Source of the DNA: Pyricularia pennisetigena
Taxonomy: Eukaryota; Ascomycota; Sordariomycetes; Magnaporthales; Pyriculariaceae
Direction of reading: 5' to 3'
NCBI RefSeq assembly: GCF_004337985.1
Contig: NC_043743.1
Coordinates: 4,108,580 to 4,172,579 of the forward strand
Length of the DNA stretch: 64,000 nucleotides
Shown here: positions 10,431 through 20,954 of the stretch, piece after piece
Layout: every line of letters begins with the position of its first letter
How positions within the stretch are numbered: the first letter of the stretch is position 1
Program-made: the position numbers and the translations under genes
Notes under the pieces: model-generated
The model's database searches: none
Told to the model about the DNA's origin: nothing
Seen by the model: only the letters and a program-made list of their open reading frames with translations

Positions 10431-12342
10431 CTGGGCTAGCTGTGAGGTGTAGTTACTACTTGTTTTTATTGGGGAGAAGGACGACGAGAAATCGTCTGGT
10501 CAATCATTCATTTTAGTGTTTGTTTGATGGGAGAGATTTTATGAATGGCGTCAAGACTCACTCTCGTTCAAAATCCAGACCGCCAGCCAAGCTCATCTCC
10601 CTTCCGCCCTTGGATGCAGTCTCAATTGTTCCTGGACCAACCACGACAGGACGTAGATCAAACCTGCGTCTTTGGCGGGACGGCTCCTAGTCCGCATAGA
10701 AAGGCCTGTGCATATTGCCTCGAGGAACAATCATAGCGGAGGATTCAGGCACTAGGAGATCGTCCACCGGTCTCGCCACAGTACTCACAGTTGGAGTACC
10801 CCTTTTCTTTTACTCTGAAAGAGTACGGCCTCTTAATCAGCACTTGTTTCCCATCTTTTTTTTTTTTTGGATTCGGCCCGGGGCGTGGTTTTTCTTTAAC
10901 AAATGGCAAGTCAGTTGAGATGAAAACACGACCTTGCAAAGTACACTGAGGTCATCACTATTTTTTTTTTTTTTTTCGGCTCGACGTACGCACAAGCAAA
11001 CGTCGTGTCAAGTTGCTTTACGTCCAGAAAGTCAGCTTCCGCCTCGTAACCGACGTCGCCATTGACGTGAAGCTTGACATGTGTAGCTTTTTTTCGTGTG
11101 TATTACTCGACACGAGAATGCACGGCGTTTGTTATTTTTTTTTGTTGTCGTGACTGGGTCATTGTTGTTGACAAACGTGTTTGCTTTCCCTCGTGTCCGT
11201 AATCGTTCGCTAGAAAATATCGTTCTAGACGGGAGTACAAATCCCGACTATGTTCCACGCTAAGATTGGCGGCAGGCTTCTTACTAAAGAAAGCCCTCCA
11301 AGTCGAGGTAGAGCGCTCCAAAAATCCTTCTAGCTCCGACGCTAGACCATCACGACCTCCAACGGCGGTCCTATTCTCCCTCTCAAAGACGCCAGACCTA
11401 ACCCGGAGAAGCCATACTTGGAAAAAGAAAACCACAGACCTTTCTCGTTGTGCATTGGCTTGAAACCTGTCGGCTTCCTACCCGCTTTGACGAAACACGT
11501 TCTCTTGCCGCCCTATTTCCAAGGCAACAACAGCCGCACAAACGCGTCGAGCCCATGGTGATGGCGAATCTTGGCAGAGGCCACTTGGGATAAAAATAAG
11601 AGAACAGTCCAACGGGAGCTTGGATCCTTGCTGTTTTTCCCTAGTATGTTTTCCTGGGAGACGTACTACCGGGTCTGTCCGTGTGCCCGCATGATCCGTC
11701 TGGATTCTGTCTTTTTTTTTCCCTGTCTTTCCCACGTTTGTGTTGGAACAAAATGGTCGAACCGATCGATCAGACTTTTTTTTCGTTCCTTGATCTCATG
11801 CGCCGAGACACAGAGTATTTCTCCGATCCGGACTTTATCTTCCTTCTCACGTCCGGTTTTTTTCTTCCTTTAGTTTTCCTCTGTTGTTTTTAATGCCCAA
11901 CGTAGGTGCATTGACTGTTGTTCCTTGGAAGAAAGAAAAAAAAAAGCTTGTTTCCCTTCTCGGACAGCCGTTTTTTTTTTTTTTTGTTTTCTTTTTTTCA
12001 ACAGCCTTGCTCTCGCTATTTCCGTCTCATCTGGCAACTCTCCGATTACCCCATCCTTTCATTCATCTCTTTTTTGTCTCTCTTTTATGTTCCTTGGCTC
12101 TCCACAATATAAACCCCCTTCCGGATCGGGCATCACGCATTAAGTTCGATACTCAGGTCAAACCAGGCCAAACTTTCTTTCTTTCTTTTTTTTTTTTTTT
12201 AATCCGAAGAATAGAATACCCACCCAGCAGTATCTGCCTTGGAGAACACAACGAACAGAAGGAGGGGATTCCTGGGAGCCAGATTTCACCCGATTCGACA
12301 CGCCACTCTCACCTGAAAAGGCGAGAGTAGCTGGCTCAAACT
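10431..12342. other. Intergenic region with T-runs
   Basis: There is about 1.9 kb without a convincing gene. It has many poly-T tracts (for example 10858-10869, 10962-10976, 11972-11996 and 12187-12200) and CT-rich sequence upstream of the next gene. An AATATAAAC TATA-like site lies near 12106-12114, about 230 bp before the ATG at 12343. Open frames here are low-complexity (Phe or Lys runs from the homopolymers). Confidence 0.5.
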
Positions 12343-14304
12343 ATGGGATTCATCCAAAGTCTAGACGTCCGGCAGCTGGACGAGTTCGGCTCGCCTCTGA
12401 CGGAGAGACCAACAGCCTTCCCCGTCCCGGCTCAAACGCAGGCCCCTACACAAACGCAAAGGGCATCCGTGGTCATACAAACACCTCAGCCGTCATCGAC
12501 CGTCGTGCAAGCGAGCGCCGCACCGACAGTCTCCAGCATCTCAAATACCACGAGCACCGCTGTTGGCAACACGAATCCTGCTCCAAAATCGGGGACCAAC
12601 GTCCAGGTCAGCAACGGAACAGCAAACGCAACCCCGTCCAACGTCCCAGAGACGGCTTCCGACATGGATCAGGGGAATGCCATATCCTCTGACAGGTCCG
12701 CCGTCATTGGCGGATCGATAGGTACGTGCTTTGTGTGGGGTTTCATGTAGCAAAACAACAGTTCTCGTCGACTAGGTCTAACACGCAAGCTGCCACTGAA
12801 AAAAAAAAAAAAAACAGCCGCTGTCGTTGTTGTCCTGTTCCTGTTATTCCTGCTGTACAGGTACCGCAGGAAGATCATGTCCTTCTTCAGGCCCAAGCCC
12901 GAGGACCCAGAAGAGCCCAGCTTCGTCGACGAGCTGGAACGCCAGAACACGCGGCTGAGCAGGTTCGAAGACCGCTGCGGAGGCACCAGCGTCTCGGACG
13001 GCCGCCCCCAGACGTCCTCCACCGTGCGGGAGCTGCAGCCACACTACTCGTTCGCGACGTCGGTCCCGACCCTGGCCGAGAGCGTGGCGACGTCGCAGAA
13101 CTCGCTGACGCCGTCCTCCCGCAGGAGCGGCGAGATGACCCTCCCGCCGCCCCAGAAGCCGCGCGAGGTGCGGTACCGGCTCCCGCTGTACCACATGGAG
13201 GACGACAGCTACGACAACATCGAGCTGGACCCGTGCGAGCGGCTCGAGCCGCCGTCCCTGTCCGAGGGCGGCGGCACGGGAGGTGCCGTCATCCGCCAGG
13301 GGCCCTGCAGGACGCCAAGCAGCGCGAGCGCCAGGGCGGTGGCGCTTGCCTGGTGGCAGGCGTCCGGGACGTGCGAGTCGCCCAAGGCGCGGTACTCGTA
13401 CCTCGAGGCCAAGAAGTCGGCGCCCACGCCCGTGGTGCCCGAGGTGCGGACGCCTTCTCGCGCCGAGGTCTGCGACGACGGGAGCGACTCTGCCGCGAGC
13501 TCCGTGTCCGGGGTCATGATGATGATGATGATGGAGGAAGGGTCGTCGATGATCGGGACGACGCGGAGCCCGAGCGCCCGGAGCGACGGGCCCAGCTCCA
13601 TCTTTAGCCAGCGGTCGGACAGCTTCGTGAGCGCCGCGAGCAGTTTTGAGAACTACCGCCCTGAGGTCCGCAACGGGCCTGCCGTGGGCGAGGTCGAGAC
13701 GGACAACGACACGTTTGCTGACGATCATGAGGACCTCGACTTTGAGATGTTGACCGAGGGTGACAGCACCATCATTGCCGTGGCGACAACCTCTGCCAGG
13801 TCCAGCATCCAGGAGATCGACGTGACCAATTCAAAATCGCTCTCGAGAGCGCAGACCCTCAACGGCGGGGAGAACTCGCAACGTATTCCGATTCATTCCA
13901 AGGACCAGGGGCCTGTGGTTCAGTTGAAGGCGGTGGAAGCAGAGCAGACGGAAGAAGAAGGGTCCTCGGAGGAGCGTGGGCGTGACATGGAGGTGGATGA
14001 GTATCCGAGCAGCGATGAGGACGATGGATACGAGTCGTCCATAATAGAAGAGGACTACCAAGCAGTACCGTCATCTCATTCAGGGGATGCACAAAAACAG
14101 TCCATCGAGCAACCCAGAGAGAGGGAGTGGAGTCCAGAAGTGCTGGCAACTATAAGAGAGAGTAGGGAATTACTGATGTCAAGCGGACAACAACCACAAA
14201 TGTCGAGCGAACTACCAATTGAAACGGAAACGCCCTTACCAAAGGACAGCTTCTTACCAGAGATTTCATTCGAGGATAGGGGTTTTGAATTTGGCTTTCC
14301 ATAA
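12343..14304 (+). CDS. Single-pass membrane protein, acidic cytoplasmic tail
   Basis: Two exons, 12343-12721 and 12818-14304, joined by a 96-bp intron, give 621 aa. Residues 1-120 are Ser/Thr/Gln/Pro rich with no obvious cleavable signal. Residues about 120-143 form one transmembrane helix created across the splice junction (GGSIAAVVVVLFLLFLLYRY), followed by basic RYRRK, which predicts a cytoplasmic C-terminus. The remaining ~475 residues are polar and disordered, with a six-Met run (ATG repeats near 13516-13533) and acidic clusters. The architecture is that of fungal mucin-like or sensor-like single-TM proteins (short Ser/Thr-rich ectodomain, one TM, long tail), but no named domain is recognised. 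The intron's last bases are an A-run directly followed by CAG rather than a pyrimidine tract. Confidence 0.75.
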
Positions 14305-16297
14305 TAATGCTGCTGATGCCAGCAGGTTCCCCTTCAATACCTAGGGAAGTCCCCAAGTAGTATATAATTCTAGTATCATAATGAAATATTCATGCATGTA
14401 CATCGCATCTGCTGTGTGCAACTGGGTGTGGCAGTTCGGATAAGGTCCGCCTTGTGAAAACGACCCAAGGCGTACGCTAGGCATAATCCTCAGGGGCTAA
14501 TCAGCAATTAGCTGAACAATCCTGCCGGGCCCTATTGGTATGAACCGAAGCTTCATCCCGTGGTCACAAATCAGTCTAGATGTTTGGTCGGAGACTTGGA
14601 TAAGCCAGGCCTGGGAGTCGGTGAACTTTTTGAGGCGACTTGAAATTTGTCAACTCAATGGATGGGATGAAGATGGACCTCAAAGGCCAAGACCAATGAT
14701 GCTACGCCAATGGAGAATGGACATGGACAAACGTCGGCGCAGGAGACAACTAAAAGGACCTCGAGCTGAAGCTGTTCCCATGTGCGAGTGCGACGGAAGG
14801 GGATGAGGCCCAGTTTGATGTTTCGATTTGATACAAGTTGGTCTAGACTGTGTCTAACCTGGGAACTAGACTGCCGATGATAGACTGACTATTCTAGTTT
14901 TGCAGCCTCGTTTGCCCTCAGCTCAGTCGGTGTGATTGATGTGATCGACGGTTAACCGTCAGTTGACAAGACGAATAAAGTTAGTCGATGAACCACCAAG
15001 CAAGTGGTCGTTTGCTTGCGGTTGCAAATCTTTAAAGTGATGGAAACAAAAAAAAACCTGTCTAGTCTTGGCGTGAGGTACGGTACTGTACTGGGTTGGT
15101 TCTCCACAATTAATACCCCACCCCCTCTTTACCACATGGGCTTCGACAAGCTTCGGTTATACCCCTCAAGAGAGAATCCCCTCCCACACCAAGTCAAATG
15201 AAACCATGCATTTGCTCGCCTGATCACGAGTCTATGCTGGCAAAGCCACCTCAAACTCCTATTTTGTGACAAACCTCCATTCTCTCTAACTTGGCGGAGG
15301 ATACAAAAATACTCCCCTATCAGTGATGTTTATATAACTTCTACTGGTTAATCTGGGCGTAATCTGGAAGCTGAAAGGGTTCATCATGTTGTGATTCGAC
15401 GTTCCGCCAGCCCAGTCTCCACAACACCTTGCTGCGATTCATACCGAACCTGGGCCTGTGACCTCACTACAAAGTCACCAACATCTACAACGCCTTGGTA
15501 GAGTTCTAGAATCAGGAAGCATGCATGCATATTGACCGCGGTACTTGTGTACCAGCACACTTACTTATTTGATCGTAATTCGTTCATGATAAGATTTGCC
15601 AGGAGTGAGAGAGAGAAAGAGAGAAAGAGAGAAAGAGAAAGAGAGAGAGATCCTGCACCCAGTACACTACTGTAAAATTGCTTTCTTCGATAAGGCCCTT
15701 GACACTTGACGCACATGATTCCACTCATTCATTCGGTCAAGCTCGTGCCAAGCTGAGCTGCAATTCGAGGCCTGACCAACGACCCTAGCTTCAACCGATT
15801 ACGACCCGACCGTACCTAGCTCTCCCTCGACCAGTCAGCAATTGCTTGGTCCAACGCCGACCATCGTCAGCCTCCATCTGCATCTGCAGCCAAGTCCCAT
15901 CAGCAGCGACGTCGAATCGTACGCACACGCGTCTGATCTTCCGACTTGAGAGAGATTTTCTACCTTGTTTTCCACTTCAAGCGATTGAAGATCCGGGACA
16001 TACGCGGCAGACATTTCGCCATTCGTTTCTATTTTCTTCTTCTTTTCTTTCCATTCAGCGCGTACCCGTCTGCTCTGACTGGTCTTGCACCAAACCCGTC
16101 GGTCCGAACGACCGTCGTCCCTTGCAGAAGTCAGGCCATCCTCCCATCAGCTTCCCAAACCCCCCCGGATCTCCGGACGATTTGCACGCGATTGTTCGCT
16201 TTTTTTGGCCCATCGGGCACCGACGTGTTCCCGCAGAACCAAACATCGTCTGGGCAATCTCCAATCGGGCACGCCGTGCCGAGCTGCTGCTCCAACA
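14305..16297. other. Intergenic region and sip5 5' leader
   Basis: There is about 2 kb with no supported gene. A GA-rich microsatellite lies at 15607-15650. CT-rich, transcript-leader-like sequence fills about 15800-16297. Open frames at 14540-14806 and 15846-16568 lack recognisable domains, and the second overlaps the sip5 start in another frame. Confidence 0.5.
15607..15650. repeat. GA-rich microsatellite
   Basis: An imperfect purine repeat of GAGA and GAAA units, about 44 bp long, lies upstream of sip5. Confidence 0.9.
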
Positions 16298-18843
16298 ATG
16301 GGAAACTCGCATACCAAGGAGGCGAGGGATCCTAATGCTCCCTTGTCCCCCCACGATCCTCGATCACACGGATCCAGCCATCACCACGCATCCGGCTCGT
16401 CGTCCAGCAGAGCGAGAAACCGAGCCAGCCGGTCCGATCTCGGCGGCCTCTTCGGAATCAGCGGCGCCGGCTCCTCATCCTCGACACAGCCACCATACGA
16501 ACGACGCGAGACGAAGCAAGAGCGAGAGGCGAGGAGGCTCGAACGAGAAAGACAGGCGCGCGTCATAGAGAGAGAACGAAGCTTGAAAGAGGAGCATGTC
16601 GATGGTGGATACCTGGTAACATTGGGCACATATGTCGGCACGGAGGACTTTAACAAGGCCATAGTCCGGCAGTTGCAGGTAATGGAGACCCACGGGCTGC
16701 ATGAAGCAGCTGAATCAGTGACTAACGCATCATACAATGGCAGATCGAGCGAAGATTGGCACCGTTCTGGAGAGGATTGAACGACTTCTCCGAGACATGG
16801 ACCGAGTATCAAATAGTGGCAGCTGCCCGGGGTTTGCCTCTTCCCGCCGCCGATGCGATTCCTCCGGACGAACTGATACCCCGACCCATATCCGCCACCT
16901 CGCCCGCGACATCTACACAAAACATTGATAGTCTCATGGTGCCCATGGGTGGCAGGACACTGTCCACAGCATCCGACAGGAGCGTCTCGGGACTCGGCTC
17001 TAGTTTGCCGTCCCCAACCTCGGCCGCGGGTAGCAAAAGTCCCTTTAAGCGATCTAAGGGCATCGCAGCGGCGCTGAACCTGTCCTCCTCGCGTAACAAC
17101 TCGACGACCGACATAGCGCCCCGCGAGATAAAGCTCCCGCATGATCCTTTCGTGAATGGCCAGCCCATGGAGGTGTTTTTGTACAAGGACGGAAGCGAGT
17201 GCCCTATCTGCTTCCTGTACTACCCGCCCTATCTGAACCACACACGATGCTGTGATCAGCCCATCTGTAGCGAATGCTTTGTACAGATCAAGCGTGCCGA
17301 TCCTCACTATCCCGAAGGGCATGGCGATGCCGATAATTCGGAGAGGCCCCCGGAAGAGCAGGCTGGTTTGCTGATTTCGGAGCCGGCCTGCTGTCCCTAC
17401 TGCCAGCAGCCGGAGCTCGGTGTGACTTACGATCCACCACCATTCCGCCGCGGCCTGGCATATTCAAGTGCGACTTCACACATGGGCGCGCTGGGCACAG
17501 CCATGTCCAGCAGCAGCTCGCTCAATTCAAGCCTGTCCCCGTCCTCCCTGGCATCTCCGACAAGCACAGGACCCAGCAGAAGACGAACGCAATCGCTGTC
17601 AGCCAATGCCCCGAACGTGGTTACGACGGATCGCGTGAGGCCGGACTGGGCGACAAAGCTTGCTGCACAGCGGGCACACATTGCTCGGCGCGCTGCGGCG
17701 GCTACCGCCCTGCATACGGCGGCATTCTTGATGAGCAACAACGAGCAGCAACGTTCCATTAGAATAGGAAGGTTCAGCAGGCGCAACACAGCCGAGAGGA
17801 CGGCATCGGGCCCATCGACCAACGCAGCAGCAAGCAACAGCTCTGCGAGACCAGAGGCCGCTGCAGCCGAGAGCGAATCGGCGTCTCCTGGAACCGGGGA
17901 CGCGAGAAGTAGCTCCGGTCGCGGGATCACGGGTGCGCGTAGGAGCCGCATGGAAGACCTCGAGGAGATGATGTTTGCCGAGGCCGTCAGGTTGTCTTTG
18001 GCCGCAGAGGAAGAGCGGAAACGCAAAGCCGAGAAGGAAGAGCGCAAGGAAGCCAAGCGCAAAGAGAAGGAGGACAAAAAGGCTGCCAAGGCCGCAGCTA
18101 AGAGCTCCGGGTCCGGGCCTTATACGGGCTCCAGCGGGAATAGCTCCATGGCCGGCAGCGCCCTCAGCTTGCCTGGTCTCGGGTTGGGGAGGCGGCGGGG
18201 AAACAGTGCCGCTTCAAACCTGCGCATGGAGGCTAGTGTGGCTAGCGCCATGGCAGCAACGGGAACTGGCAGTCCGGAATCGGCGGCAGCTGCTGGTGGT
18301 GGTGACAAGGGGAAGGGCGTTGAGAGGCCTGTGCCGGCAAACGTAGGAGAGTCCAGCGGAGACGCTGAGGCCGGCGTTTCTTCCTCGAGCGTGCCCACCG
18401 GGTCCCAGCCTATTCCCGCATCGCAAACCCCCGGTGGCCAGTCGCACCTGCGCCAGATCAGCAACGTATCGTCTGTTTCGGATTCGTCCTACGTTGACGC
18501 TCCGGGCGGTGTTGATACCGCGCAGTCGTCTGACGAGGGGCGGACGCCAGCAACTGGTACCGAGAACACGTCAAAGATTACAAGCCTTTCGGAAATGGTG
18601 GACGTCCTGGACGAGGTGGACGCTGCAAAATCCCACGACGTCGCAGAGGTGCAGCATCTCGAGGATGCATCCGACGCCAAGCCGCCGAGCAAAGATGCTG
18701 GAGAGGTACCGTCTCCTCCAGAGCTGCTGGTGACGCCAGGAACTCCTGCGCTTGACAATGAGGGCTTTGAGAGCAACAAGCAGCTGGATATCAAGCCCAC
18801 TGCCCAGCACGATGATCAGCAGCAGCGTCAGCAATCTGCGTAA
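16298..18843 (+). CDS. sip5: Sip5-like protein (Snf1-interacting family)
   Basis: Exons 16298-16678 and 16744-18843 (65-bp intron with GACTAAC branch site) encode 826 aa. The N-terminus MGNSHTKE fits an N-myristoylation signal (Gly2, Ser4-like), so membrane anchoring is likely. Residues about 75-127 hold a charged helix followed by [12 protein letters not shown], and the second exon starts [12 protein letters not shown], both hallmarks of the Sip5 family. A RING-like Cys cluster ([18 protein letters not shown], then CxxC and CCPYC) lies at about residues 279-350. A Lys/Glu-rich coil lies near 545-580 and the C-terminal third is low-complexity. In yeast, Sip5 interacts with the Snf1 kinase and the Reg1/Glc7 phosphatase, so a role in glucose signalling is inferred. 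Filamentous fungal homologues are typically longer than the yeast protein, as here. The ATG was chosen because it gives the conserved N-terminus. Confidence 0.9.
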
Positions 18844-19712
18844 GAATCATGTGGGGATGCGATGCATGGGAATGTTGAGTGACCGCCGCGTGGATGTGTT
18901 TGGGGTTTTATCCTCAAGAGAAGGTGGAGTTGACGAGTTGATGTTCCGTGTCAGGGGTATGCGGATCAACACGAAAGATCGAAATGCGAGCTTCGTTGCA
19001 ATTTCTTTTGTTCCTAAACATATGGTGCACGCATAGACGGCAAAGAAATCTCCTAACTATTGTGTTTTCTTTTTCTCCTATTCAGTGGGCATGACGGTCT
19101 GTGGAGTTCAGGTAACGGCGGTGGCACGGTCACAAGGCGAGGACTTGTCTTTATGTTTTATATTACAGTTGCTCTTTAGGTTTGATTGTTTTTGGTCGGT
19201 TTTTTTATTCGGTCTTTTCTTTTTTTTCTTTTTTTTTTTTAAACAATCAACGATGATTTTCCGACTATTCTGCAAAGCATCAGCTCCAGCATCTCTGATC
19301 ACCCACAAAGACTTAAATCAACGACAGCTTTCTCGAGATGACGCGAACTTGAAAACTGCTACAGGGTCAGGGCGGATTCCTTTCATCCTGGGCTTTGGCG
19401 GTCCAAAGTCAACGAGTCAATAGTGGGCGTGAGCGGTCTGGCATGTCGAGAACCGCACGAGTAAAGTCGCACAAACCAAAGCTAGACCGGAGTTTATAGC
19501 GCCGACATCGGTTAGAGGTCGAAAGTAAATGCCGTCAAACATTATTTATGTGAGCTTTGAGTAGTATTAAAAAAAAAAAAAAAAATAGAAAAAAAAAAAA
19601 GAAGTTAAAGAAGAATTACCTGATATATAAAGCGCAAGCTAGTTTTTTATGTATATATAAAATATTGCATCACAAACCAGGGTATAAAAAGCTATCCTCA
19701 ACGACTTCGTCA
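18844..19712. other. Intergenic region between convergent genes
   Basis: This stretch holds the 3' ends of sip5 (plus) and the Ara2-like gene (minus). It has a poly-T run at 19217-19240 and poly-A runs at 19569-19600. Nothing else is seen. Confidence 0.5.
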
Positions 19713-20954
19713 TCAGTGACCATTGCTCATTGAATCCTTGGAACCATTCACATTCCCATCCTCATCGAACCAGCCCTTGGGCGGACTATCCCACGAAAAG
19801 TCCTTCCACCGGCCCAGGATGGGCCACAAGACCTCCCTGACAAACGCAACCACATCCTCGGGCGCCCCCTCGGCACCGCCGGCGGCCTCCACATGGCCGT
19901 TGCCGTTGGTCACGCCGGCCTTGGCGCCATGCTCCACGAGCCCCAGGCCCTGACAGGCTGAAGCCCAGGCCGCCATGGTCTCCTCGAGCTCCCGCACGCT
20001 CGTCACGCCGATGACGGTCCCGCCCACCGTCGTCTGGCCCACGCCCCTGCCGACCGCGAGCCCGGCGTCGACGGCCAGCCGGCCCCACTCCTTGAGCGCG
20101 TACTCGATGGCGATCTCCTCGAGCCTCTTGCTGCCGCGGGCCGCGCACTCCTTGCGAAGCACCACGCACGCGGCGCGCAGGCCCTCGGGCGCCGGGTGCC
20201 AGCTCTCCTGGGGCCCGGCCGATATCCCGGGCGTCAGCAGGCCCATGGCGAGGATGCTGGCGTTGAGGACCACGTCGACGCCGGCGCGTCTGAAGCGCGC
20301 CAGGGTTTCCGGGTCGGCGAGGATGGTGTTTTGCACCGAAAAGTGCGCGTAGCTGAGGATGGCGTCGACGGGGGCGCCCGTGGTGGCCGTGATGGTCTCG
20401 GCGAGCTCGAGCAGACGGGCGACGGGGTAGCCCGAGATGCCGACGTAGCGGATAAGGCCGCGGGATTGCAGGTCGCGGAGGGCGCCAAGCCCGGCCAGGA
20501 CGTCGGCGGTGGTGACGAACTCGACGTCGTGGAGGTAGGCCAGGTCGAGGTAGGGGGTGCGCAGGCGCTCGAGGCTGCGGAGGATGGAGGCGGTGATGGC
20601 GGCGGGCGAGTAGTCAAACGTCGTGGGGCCGACGCGGCCGGCCTTGCTGATGAGGAGGTACGAGTCGCGGGGTCTGGCGGCGGCGGCGAGGGCGTCGCCT
20701 AAGAGGAGCTCGGCCGGGCCGTAGTAGGGAGATGTGTCAAAGGCGCGGATGCCCAGGTCGAAGGCCCGGGAGACTATGGGGCGAGCCGGCACGGCGGACG
20801 GGTCCCGGACGTACTGGGAGTTGAAGGTGGCCGAGCCGAGGATCACGGGCGGGAGGACGGTGGAGAGGGCTTGACGGTGGCCATTGCCGTTTACTGACTT
20901 GGCCGGAATGGCAGTCTCCTCTGTGGCCGATGTCGACATGGTGACGGAACCCAT
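19713..20954 (-). CDS. ara2: D-arabinose dehydrogenase-type aldo/keto reductase
   Basis: An intronless frame of 413 aa starts at the ATG at 20954. Earlier in-frame codons would add a hydrophobic leader but no family match. The sequence has the aldo/keto reductase signature. GIRAFDTSPYYG at about residues 69-79 holds the conserved Asp73 and catalytic Tyr78. LLISKAG supplies the Lys. LDLAYLHD supplies the His. GISGYP and the SYAHFS segment follow. The close spacing YYGPAELLLGDAL and the SVQNT segment fit the Ara2 / L-galactose dehydrogenase branch, which uses NAD+ to oxidise D-arabinose to the lactone in D-erythroascorbate synthesis. It is about 80 residues longer than yeast Ara2, mostly at the Gly/Asn-rich termini. 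The substrate is inferred from family. Confidence 0.85.
   Translation of the reverse strand: MGSVTMSTSATEETAIPAKSVNGNGHRQALSTVLPPVILGSATFNSQYVRDPSAVPARPIVSRAFDLGIRAFDTSPYYGPAELLLGDALAAAARPRDSYLLISKAGRVGPTTFDYSPAAITASILRSLERLRTPYLDLAYLHDVEFVTTADVLAGLGALRDLQSRGLIRYVGISGYPVARLLELAETITATTGAPVDAILSYAHFSVQNTILADPETLARFRRAGVDVVLNASILAMGLLTPGISAGPQESWHPAPEGLRAACVVLRKECAARGSKRLEEIAIEYALKEWGRLAVDAGLAVGRGVGQTTVGGTVIGVTSVRELEETMAAWASACQGLGLVEHGAKAGVTNGNGHVEAAGGAEGAPEDVVAFVREVLWPILGRWKDFSWDSPPKGWFDEDGNVNGSKDSMSNGH

Noticed and set aside
12844..13728. A 294-codon open frame antisense to the single-TM protein gene
   Set aside because: It is Arg/His/Gly-rich, has no domain, and arises from the high third-position GC of the true gene on the plus strand.
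16381..17322. A 313-codon frame antisense to sip5
   Set aside because: No domain, and it crosses the sip5 intron without splice signals; the plus-strand model fits the family end to end.
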